NCBI GenBank assembly: GCA_003453695.1
Contig: DMNK01000064.1
Span: 362 to 12,659, forward strand
Reading direction: 5' to 3'
From: Acidimicrobiaceae bacterium
GTDB lineage: Bacteria; Actinomycetota; Acidimicrobiia; Acidimicrobiales; UBA8190
DNA: 12,298 bases
Part shown: one piece after another, positions 7,331 to 12,298 of the stretch
Numbering within the stretch: the stretch's first letter is position 1
Layout: each line of letters opens with the position of its first letter
Made by a program: the position numbers and the translations under genes
Notes under the pieces: generated by a model
The model's database searches: none
Told to the model about the DNA's origin: nothing
The model's input: only the letters and a program-made list of their open reading frames with translations

Positions 7331-7983
7331 AAGCCGTGCAGGTGGTGACCGGACGCGCTGTGCCCCTCGAGCGCTCCGACGTCGACACCGATCAGATCAT
7401 CCCGTCCGACTGGTTGAAACGGGTCGAGCGTACAGGCTTCGGCGCCGGCCTCTTCGCCGAATGGCGCGACGACAGGGCCTTCGTCTTGAACGACGAACGA
7501 TACGCAGGTGCGACCATCCTGGTGGCCGGGCCCAACTTCGGCACGGGCTCGTCGCGCGAGCACGCCGTGTGGGCGCTCATGGATTACGGCTTTCAAGCCG
7601 TGGTGTCGCCGCGCTTCGGGGACATCTTCCGCAACAACGCCACCAAGCAGGGGCTGGTGGCGGTGGCGGTGGAGGCGGAGCTCGGGGAGGCGCTCCTGCG
7701 GGCGGTATGCGACGACCCGTCCACCGAGATCACCATCGACGTGGCGCGGGGCACCATCGAGGCCCCTTCTGCCGGCTTGGCGGGGAGCTTTCCCATGGAC
7801 GACTTCGACCGGGAGCGTCTCGTCAAGGGCTGGGACGACATCGGCCTGACCCTTCGCCATGAGAAGGACATCGAGCGCTACGAGTCAGGGCGCGCCACAT
7901 GGCTGCCCTCCGCCGCCGGAACGGCCGGAGCGGTCGGAACGGCCGGCGCGGTCGGAACGGCCCGAACGGCCAGCCCCACCTGA
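7327..7983 (+). CDS. leuD: 3-isopropylmalate dehydratase, small subunit
   Basis: The swivelling-domain partner of LeuC, completing the isomerase active site. It shows the N-terminal [16 protein letters not shown] (18-33), [17 protein letters not shown] (68-84) with the substrate-binding [15 protein letters not shown] (101-111), and the C-terminal [17 protein letters not shown] (170-186). GTG 7327 overlaps the leuC stop by four bases (GTGA). It is preceded by GGAGGG six bases upstream, so coupling and an SD agree. At 218 residues it exceeds the usual 195-205, because of a low-complexity tail (about 195-218) of Ala/Gly/Val/Thr made by an 18-base tandem repeat. It ends 12 bases from the convergent leuA stop, and no intrinsic terminator is visible between them. 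Confidence 0.95.
   Translation: MKAVQVVTGRAVPLERSDVDTDQIIPSDWLKRVERTGFGAGLFAEWRDDRAFVLNDERYAGATILVAGPNFGTGSSREHAVWALMDYGFQAVVSPRFGDIFRNNATKQGLVAVAVEAELGEALLRAVCDDPSTEITIDVARGTIEAPSAGLAGSFPMDDFDRERLVKGWDDIGLTLRHEKDIERYESGRATWLPSAAGTAGAVGTAGAVGTARTASPT
7918..7971. repeat. Three 18-base tandem units in the leuD 3' end
   Basis: Units start at 7918, 7936 and 7954. The first two differ at one base; the third has diverged. In the leuD frame they encode the repetitive [19 protein letters not shown] tail, beyond the part conserved in the family. Confidence 0.88.
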
Positions 7984-7995
7984 AGAACCTCGGGG

Positions 7996-9609
7996 TTAGG
8001 GCCCGATCTCGACCTGACGCTGCTCGTTGCGGGCCCGGATCCGCACCAGCCGGTTGACGGCGGCCAGATACGCACGGGCCGAGGCCTCGACCACGTCGGT
8101 CGACACCCCCCGGCCCGACACCTTGACCCCGTCGGCCTCGAGCTGAACCACCACATCGCCCAGGGCGTCCACGCCGCCGGTCACCGAGGACACGGTGAAG
8201 CCGATCAGCCTGGACTGGACACCGGTCGCCTGTCGGATGGAGCTGCAGGCGGCGTCGATCATGCCGTTCCCCTCAGACGACGCTTCGATCTTGTCGCCGG
8301 ATCGGCTCACGACCACGCGCGCCCGGGGCATGCCGACGGTTCCGCCGGAGACCTCGAGTGACTCAAGGTGGAAGCCCTCGACCATGTCCTGTCCGAGCTC
8401 CTCGGCCACGATGGCCTCGATGTCGGCCTCGGTGATCTCCACCTTGCGATCGGCGAGCTCCTTGAACCTGGTGAACGCCTGGTTGAGGGCGTCGCCCTGG
8501 ACATGGAGTCCCATCTTCTCCAGGGAGTCCGAGAAGGCGTGACGCCCGGAGTGCTTGCCCAACACGATCTGCCGGCCGACCTGACCGACCGAGGCGGCGT
8601 CGATGATCTCGTAAGTGGAGCGGTCCATGAGCACGCCGTGCTGGTGGATCCCCGACTCGTGGGCAAAGGCGTTCCTTCCCACCACGGCCTTGTTGTACTG
8701 CACGGGATACCCGGTGAGCCGGGCCACGAGGCGCGAGGCGCGTGCCAGCTCCTCGGTGCGCACGGTGGTGGTGACGCCGGGGAATTGGTCGCCTCTGATG
8801 AGGAGCGCCATCACCACCTCTTCCAGGGCGGCGTTGCCGGCGCGCTCGCCCAACCCGTTCACGCACACCTCCACCTGCCGGGCTCCGGCCTGCACACCCG
8901 CCAGCGTGTTGGCCGTCGCCAGGCCGAGGTCGTTGTGGCAGTGGGTGGACAGCACGTAGTCGCCGGGAACTTGACGGCGGACGTGCTGGATCAGGGCGCC
9001 GAAGTCCCAGGGGATCCCGTAGCCGACGGTGTCGGGGATGTTGAGGGTGGTGGCGCCCGCCTCCACGGCAGCGGCCAGCACCTCGAGCATGAAGTCCAGC
9101 GGCGTCCGTGTGGCGTCCTGCGGGCTGAACTCGACGTCGTCGGTGTGCTCCCTGGCGCGGCCCACCCCGGCGCGGGTCTCGGCCAGCACCTGGGCCTGGG
9201 TCATCTTGAGCATGTGCTCCATGTGCTGGGGGCTGGTCGAGATGAACACATGGATGCGCGCCCGGGCCGCATCCTCGAGGGCCTCCCAGCACCTGTCGAC
9301 GTCGGCGATGTGGGTGCGCGACAACCCGCAGATGGCCGGAGCGCCCGCTTGGTTGCCCACGCTGCGGGCGATGGCCTGCACCGCCTCGAAGTCACCCTGG
9401 CTGGCGACGGGGAACCCGGCCTCGATGTAGTCGACCCCCACCCGGGCCAGCTGCTCGGCGATCTCCAACTTCTCGGCGGCGTCGAGCGAGATCCCCGGCG
9501 ACTGCTCACCGTCACGCAGGGTCGTGTCGAACACCACCAGGTGTCCGGGGTCGCCGGCGCCCGGCCACGCTCGTTCGCCGTCCCGCTCATCTGGGTTCTG
9601 CGTCGTCAC
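7996..9609 (-). CDS. leuA: 2-isopropylmalate synthase
   Basis: Condenses 2-oxoisovalerate and acetyl-CoA, the committed step of leucine synthesis. The DRE-TIM barrel (about 23-300) shows VVFDTTLRDGEQSPG (R32, D33), the metal-binding STHCHND (H223, H225) and NGLGERAGNAALEEV (251-265). A linker with FAHESGIHQHGVL follows. The C-terminal dimer/allosteric domain (about 405-537) includes SEGNGMIDAACSSI and would bind leucine. At 537 residues it resembles the E. coli-type enzyme rather than the long form seen in mycobacteria. GTG 9609 is chosen because GAGGA lies six bases upstream. The frame stays open to a TTG at 9681, but that would sit on the leader terminator's U-run. It has its own Leu-codon leader and is divergent from the small gene at 9840. 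The gap to convergent leuD is 12 bases. Confidence 0.95.
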   Translation of the reverse strand: MTTQNPDERDGERAWPGAGDPGHLVVFDTTLRDGEQSPGISLDAAEKLEIAEQLARVGVDYIEAGFPVASQGDFEAVQAIARSVGNQAGAPAICGLSRTHIADVDRCWEALEDAARARIHVFISTSPQHMEHMLKMTQAQVLAETRAGVGRAREHTDDVEFSPQDATRTPLDFMLEVLAAAVEAGATTLNIPDTVGYGIPWDFGALIQHVRRQVPGDYVLSTHCHNDLGLATANTLAGVQAGARQVEVCVNGLGERAGNAALEEVVMALLIRGDQFPGVTTTVRTEELARASRLVARLTGYPVQYNKAVVGRNAFAHESGIHQHGVLMDRSTYEIIDAASVGQVGRQIVLGKHSGRHAFSDSLEKMGLHVQGDALNQAFTRFKELADRKVEITEADIEAIVAEELGQDMVEGFHLESLEVSGGTVGMPRARVVVSRSGDKIEASSEGNGMIDAACSSIRQATGVQSRLIGFTVSSVTGGVDALGDVVVQLEADGVKVSGRGVSTDVVEASARAYLAAVNRLVRIRARNEQRQVEIGP

Positions 9610-9615
9610 GGTTCG

Positions 9616-9620
9616 TCCTC
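9616..9620 (-). promoter_or_regulatory. Ribosome-binding site of leuA
   Basis: GAGGA on the minus strand, six bases before GTG 9609. It decides the start: the longer reading frame from 9681 would begin immediately after the attenuator terminator and has no SD. Confidence 0.65.
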
Positions 9621-9683
9621 GCTCTCGGGCAATGCCTCGTCTTCCCAGCTCGTGCGCTGCTTCCCGTCGCGGCGCGGCCAACA

Positions 9684-9713
9684 GAAAACCCCCTGGCCCG
9701 GAGGCTCAGGGGG
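9684..9713 (-). terminator. Intrinsic terminator in the leuA leader (attenuator)
   Basis: On the minus strand CCCCCTG pairs with CAGGGGG. The stem continues, after a bulged A, with GCC/GGC around loop TCCG, and TTTTCT follows. It lies about 75 bases before the leuA start and four bases after the leader hairpin, with no minus-strand gene ending there, so it is an attenuator rather than a gene-end terminator. Confidence 0.83.
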
Positions 9714-9717
9714 CGGT

Positions 9718-9743
9718 CGGCGAGCGCGATGTGGCGCTCGCCG
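9718..9743 (-). promoter_or_regulatory. Perfect 10-bp leader hairpin before leuA terminator
   Basis: CGGCGAGCGC and GCGCTCGCCG are exact inverse complements with a 6-base loop. The 5' arm starts directly after the TGA of the leader peptide. This is the same arrangement as in the leuB leader and fits a pause or anti-antiterminator hairpin. Confidence 0.75.
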
Positions 9744-9791
9744 TCAGGTAAGCAGCAGGCCCTGGGTCGAAAGAAGCTCGCGCATGATCAT
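9744..9791 (-). CDS. Leucine leader peptide MIMRELLSTQGLLLT before leuA
   Basis: A 15-codon frame giving MIMRELLSTQGLLLT, with five Leu codons in two runs (CTT CTT and CTG CTG CTT). The last run ends two codons before the stop. ATG 9791 lies five bases after the predicted -10, so it could be leaderless; ATG 9785 has AGAGG six bases upstream and would give MRELLSTQGLLLT. The TGA touches a perfect hairpin, which is followed by a terminator and then leuA. This is the classical layout of ribosome-mediated leucine attenuation: stalling at Leu codons under shortage would favour read-through into leuA. That mechanism is established for leu leaders in other bacteria and is inferred here. Confidence 0.78.
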   Translation of the reverse strand: MIMRELLSTQGLLLT

Positions 9792-9796
9792 CCTCT

Positions 9797-9825
9797 ATGC
9801 TGGCAAACCTCACCCGATCGGTCAA
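9797..9825 (-). promoter_or_regulatory. Predicted promoter of the leuA leader transcript
   Basis: Minus-strand TTGACC (9820-9825) and CAGCAT (9797-9802) are 17 bases apart. The -35 matches 5/6; the -10 is weaker at 3/6. The expected transcript start is at or next to ATG 9791. The -35 overlaps the ribosome-binding site of the divergent gene at 9840, and a plus-strand -10-like TATGCT (9796-9801) lies on the same bases. Confidence 0.55.
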
Positions 9826-9839
9826 GAGGAGCCGGTTCC

Positions 9840-10091
9840 ATGATCCGACGACTGCTGCGCTGGCTGGTGCGTCTCGCCGTCCGAGCGGCGGTGATGGCGG
9901 CGGTGGTCGCCGCCATCCGCGCCGTCCTGGGCCGCGCCGCCGGAGAACCGGGTGTGTCCGCCGGGGCCGGGAGAAGCGTGCCCATGAGCCTCGACAGCTG
10001 GCCTGCCGTCCCGCAGGCGCCGGCTCGCAACGAGGCGCCGGCACCTGCCGCTTCGTCCTCGGACGACGGCGGCGACCCTCCAGGCGCGTAG
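9840..10091 (+). CDS. Small Arg-rich hydrophobic protein, 83 residues
   Basis: A small gene of unknown function. The N-terminus MIRRLLRWLVRLAVRAAV and the following MAAVVAAIRAVLG make a hydrophobic, arginine-studded helix (about 3-30) that probably sits in or on the membrane. It is followed by a Gly/Ala/Pro-rich tail with MSLDSWPAVPQAPARN (about 49-64) and an acidic, disordered-looking end. The ATG at 9840 is supported by AAGAGGAG eight bases upstream, and a -10-like TATGCT lies at 9796. A frame open further upstream would run through the leuA leader and is unlikely. The Trp-Pro-x-Val-Pro segment looks like a conserved short motif, but I cannot name a family. It is divergent from leuA and convergent with serA (49-base gap, no clear U-run terminator). 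Whether it relates to BCAA metabolism is unknown. Confidence 0.68.
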   Translation: MIRRLLRWLVRLAVRAAVMAAVVAAIRAVLGRAAGEPGVSAGAGRSVPMSLDSWPAVPQAPARNEAPAPAASSSDDGGDPPGA

Positions 10092-10140
10092 CCGCCGGCT
10101 CCGGAGGCCGCGGCCGGACACACGACGGCTCCGCGGCGCG

Positions 10141-11715
10141 TCAGGCGGACGTGATGCGATGGATGTCGAGGATCCCGTCTGACGCCTGCAGCAGCGTAAA
10201 GGTGTCGTCGGGGACGTTGCGATCGGTGGTCAACACCATGAGGGCGGTGTTGCCCGACCGAGAGGGGCCCACGGCCATCGACGAAATGGACACGTCCGCC
10301 TCGCCGAGGGCGGTGCCCACGACGCCGATCATCCCGGGACGGTCGTCGTTGCGCACCACCAGCATGTGGGCCGCCGGGGGGACCTCGACCACGTGGTCGT
10401 CGACCATCACGATGCGCGGCTCTGAACGCGGCCCCGAGAGCGTCCCGGCCAAGGAGTGCTCGTCGGCGCGGACCGTCAGCAGGTTCACGTAGTCGCGCGT
10501 GGACGACGTGGATGCCTGGCGCACTTCGAGCCCTCGCTCCTCGGCCAGTTGGGGGGCGTTGACGTAGGAGACCGGCTCCTCGGTGCCGGCGGCGAAGACG
10601 CCCTTCAGCACCGCCAATGTGAGGATCGACGTGTTGGCGCCGGCGAGCCCGCCCTGGTACTCGACTTCGAGGCGGTCGGGGATGCCGTCGTTCAGGCAAG
10701 CGAAGAAGCGGCCCAGCTGCTCCGCCAGGGGGAGGAACGGCCGCACCGTCTCGGACACCTCGGTGGCGGCCACGTTGACGGCGAAGGGGACGAAGTCGCC
10801 GGCCAGGGCCAGGTTCACCTGTTCGGCGATGGTCACGCCCGCCTTGTCCTGCGCCTCGTGGGTCGAGGCGCCGAGATGCGGGGTCACCACCACGTTGGAG
10901 AGTGAGAACAGCGGCGACTCGGTGCACGGCTCGGTGGCGAAGACATCGAGTGCGGCACCGCCCACCTGTCCGGTGCGCAGGGCGTCAGCCAGGGCATCCT
11001 CGTCGAGGATGCCACCGCGCGCCGCGTTCACGATCCGGATGCCTGGCTTGGCCTTGGCCAGCACGTCGGCGTCGATGAGGCCGGCGGTCTCGGTCGTCTT
11101 GGGCAGATGGATCGAGATGAAGTCCGCCTCGGCCATGAGCTCGTCGAGGTCCATGAGCTCGACACCCATCTGCCTGGCCCGCTCGGGGGCGACATAGGGG
11201 TCGTAGGCCACGAGCCGCATGCCGAAGGCGAGCGCCCGCTGGGCCACCAGGGCACCGATCCGGCCCAGGCCCACGACACCCAACGTCTTGCCGTGCAGCT
11301 CGACACCTTCCCACCTCGATCGCTCCCACTTCCCGGCGATCAACGCCGCGTGGGCCTGGGGGATGTTGCGTGCCTGGGCCAGCAGGAGAGCCACGGCGTG
11401 CTCGGCGGCGGAGAGGATGTTGGACTGCGGCGCGTTGACCACCATCACGCCGCGTCGCGTGGCCGCCTCCACGTCGACGTTGTCGAGCCCGATCCCGGCT
11501 CGGCCCACCACAACCAGGTCTGTGCCGGCGGCCAGAACGTCGTCGGTGACCTGCGTCGCCGAGCGCACGATGAGCGCGTCGGCGCCGCGCACTGCGCCGA
11601 GGAGCTGCTCGTGGGTGAGCTCCAGCTGCACGTCGACCTCGTGGCCGGCGACCCGGAGCAACTCGAGGCCGCGCTCGGCCAGCTTCTCGGGTACGAGGAC
11701 GCGCGCCACGGTCAC
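10141..11715 (-). CDS. serA: D-3-phosphoglycerate dehydrogenase
   Basis: NAD-dependent oxidation of 3-phosphoglycerate to 3-phosphohydroxypyruvate, the first step of serine synthesis. At 524 residues it is the long form with regulatory domains. It shows [12 protein letters not shown] (70-81), the Rossmann GLGRIG (149-154), and catalytic Arg233 ([10 protein letters not shown]), Glu262 (ATEP) and His280 (TPHLGAST). An intervening ASB-type domain (about 318-445) and a C-terminal ACT domain (450-524, [18 protein letters not shown]) follow; the latter usually binds serine. GTG 11715 is chosen because it overlaps the aminotransferase stop as GTGA and gives [15 protein letters not shown] 11709 would be two codons shorter. 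The frame open to 11979 overlaps the upstream gene and is not real. SD is weak, so translation is probably coupled. Confidence 0.95.
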   Translation of the reverse strand: MTVARVLVPEKLAERGLELLRVAGHEVDVQLELTHEQLLGAVRGADALIVRSATQVTDDVLAAGTDLVVVGRAGIGLDNVDVEAATRRGVMVVNAPQSNILSAAEHAVALLLAQARNIPQAHAALIAGKWERSRWEGVELHGKTLGVVGLGRIGALVAQRALAFGMRLVAYDPYVAPERARQMGVELMDLDELMAEADFISIHLPKTTETAGLIDADVLAKAKPGIRIVNAARGGILDEDALADALRTGQVGGAALDVFATEPCTESPLFSLSNVVVTPHLGASTHEAQDKAGVTIAEQVNLALAGDFVPFAVNVAATEVSETVRPFLPLAEQLGRFFACLNDGIPDRLEVEYQGGLAGANTSILTLAVLKGVFAAGTEEPVSYVNAPQLAEERGLEVRQASTSSTRDYVNLLTVRADEHSLAGTLSGPRSEPRIVMVDDHVVEVPPAAHMLVVRNDDRPGMIGVVGTALGEADVSISSMAVGPSRSGNTALMVLTTDRNVPDDTFTLLQASDGILDIHRITSA

Positions 11716-12298
11716 TCTGCCGAGGCGAACAGCTTGACCAGGCGGCTCACCCCTTCGACGAGAGCGTCGTCGGCGAGGGCATACGACAGGCGCAGGTATC
11801 CCGGCGCCCCGAAGGCTTCGCCGGGAACGACCGCCACCTTGACCTGCTCGAGGGCGACCTCGACCACGTCGAGCGAGCTGTGCACGGTACGGCCGGCCAG
11901 GCGACGTCCCAGCACGCCGCGCACGGATGGGAAGGCGTAGAACGCTCCTTCCGGCTCCACACACGTCACCCCCGGGCACTCCCGCAGCATCTGGAACATC
12001 GTCTGTCGGCGTCGGTCGAACACGGCGCGCATCTCCGTGACGGCGCCGAGGTCACCGGTCAACGCCGCCAGTGCCGCCTCCTGGGCGACGTTGTCGACGT
12101 TGCCGCAGGCGTGGGACTGGAAGTTGGTCACCGCCTCGGCCAGGTCGAGCGGCGCGATCAGCCAGCCCACCCGCCAACCGGTCATGGCGTAGGTCTTGGC
12201 CACGCCGTTGATGACCACGCAGCGCTCGGCCAGCTCGGGCACCACCGCGGGCATCGAGGTGAAGCTCCGCCCGCCGTAGACGAGGTGCTCGTAGATCT
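11712..12298 (-). CDS. Class I PLP aminotransferase (aspartate-type), 5' end missing
   Basis: The C-terminal half (about 194 residues) of a fold-type I aminotransferase; the start lies beyond the right edge. It enters at [12 protein letters not shown] and holds the PLP-lysine motif [16 protein letters not shown] (Lys34 of the visible part). [15 protein letters not shown] and the C-terminal [12 protein letters not shown] follow, whose Arg is the usual substrate carboxylate-binding residue. The pattern is that of subgroup I-gamma aspartate aminotransferases (about 390-400 residues). These transfer the amino group between aspartate and 2-oxoglutarate, though relatives use other substrates. Coupling to serA (4-base overlap) could suggest a role in serine synthesis, but it does not resemble SerC-type phosphoserine aminotransferase. 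A role as general amino donor supply is equally possible. Confidence 0.9.
   Translation of the reverse strand, partial: IYEHLVYGGRSFTSMPAVVPELAERCVVINGVAKTYAMTGWRVGWLIAPLDLAEAVTNFQSHACGNVDNVAQEAALAALTGDLGAVTEMRAVFDRRRQTMFQMLRECPGVTCVEPEGAFYAFPSVRGVLGRRLAGRTVHSSLDVVEVALEQVKVAVVPGEAFGAPGYLRLSYALADDALVEGVSRLVKLFASAE

Noticed and set aside
9610..9681. Longer leuA N-terminus starting at TTG 9681
   Set aside because: That codon sits on the U-run end of the leader terminator and has no SD; GTG 9609 has GAGGA six bases upstream.
9729..9839. Upstream start giving a 120-residue version of the small plus-strand gene
   Set aside because: The added part would cross the leuA leader and has no SD; ATG 9840 has AAGAGGAG at a proper distance.
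8368..9843. Long plus-strand frame (491 codons) opposite leuA
   Set aside because: Shadow of leuA on the other strand; Val/Gly/His-rich translation, no SD or family motif.
10092..10140. GC-rich inverted segments between the small gene and serA as a bidirectional terminator
   Set aside because: Only short imperfect stems and no U-run on either strand, so not supported.
9788..10927. Minus-strand frame of 379 codons across the small gene and serA
   Set aside because: It is out of frame with serA, Arg-rich throughout, and covers the leuA promoter; a GC-driven shadow frame.
11716..11979. Longer serA N-terminus (612 residues)
   Set aside because: It overlaps the aminotransferase coding region; conserved SerA sequence starts at ARVLVPEKL just after GTG 11715.
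11712..12298. Phosphoserine aminotransferase (serC) identity for the aminotransferase beside serA
   Set aside because: The lysine motif [10 protein letters not shown] and C-terminal RLSYA are aspartate-aminotransferase type, unlike SerC.

Overview
This is a high-GC window with many GTG starts and tightly packed, overlapping genes. Together with citramalate-based isoleucine synthesis this points to an actinomycete, perhaps an uncultured Acidimicrobiia-like lineage; the class is a guess from gene style, not a phylogeny. All genes but three have clear family assignments, and nearly the whole window serves branched-chain amino acid (BCAA) and serine synthesis. No tRNA, rRNA, CRISPR array, transposase or phage gene was seen.

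Layout, left to right. (1) A minus-strand operon reads from about 5230 down to the left edge: leader, leuB, ilvE, cimA, an uncharacterised 171-residue protein, and an acyl-CoA dehydrogenase cut by the window edge. Neighbours overlap or sit 1 base apart. (2) Divergent from it, a plus-strand operon runs greA-leuC-leuD with 4-base overlaps. (3) leuA lies on the minus strand, convergent with leuD (12-base gap), behind its own leader. (4) Divergent from leuA is an 83-residue plus-strand gene with an Arg-rich hydrophobic N-terminus. (5) A minus-strand pair, a class I aminotransferase (5' end missing) and serA, closes the window.

How it works together: CimA makes citramalate and LeuA makes 2-isopropylmalate. 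LeuCD and LeuB can process both, giving 2-oxobutyrate for isoleucine and 2-oxoisocaproate for leucine, and IlvE carries out the last transamination. SerA starts serine synthesis.

The most interesting signals lie in the two intergenic regions and are not annotated by ordinary gene calling. Each minus-strand operon starts with a sigma70-like promoter, a tiny and apparently leaderless peptide gene, a perfect GC-rich hairpin touching the peptide's stop codon, and an intrinsic terminator with a U-run before the first enzyme gene. The peptide before leuB-ilvE-cimA reads [12 protein letters not shown] (Val-Ile-Val-Ile run). The one before leuA reads MIMRELLSTQGLLLT (Leu-Leu and Leu-Leu-Leu). These look like two ribosome-mediated attenuators that divide the pathway by amino-acid signal. 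Other oddities are in-frame 15-18 base tandem repeats at the ends of cimA, leuC and leuD, and a leuA promoter whose -35 overlaps the ribosome-binding site of the divergent small gene.
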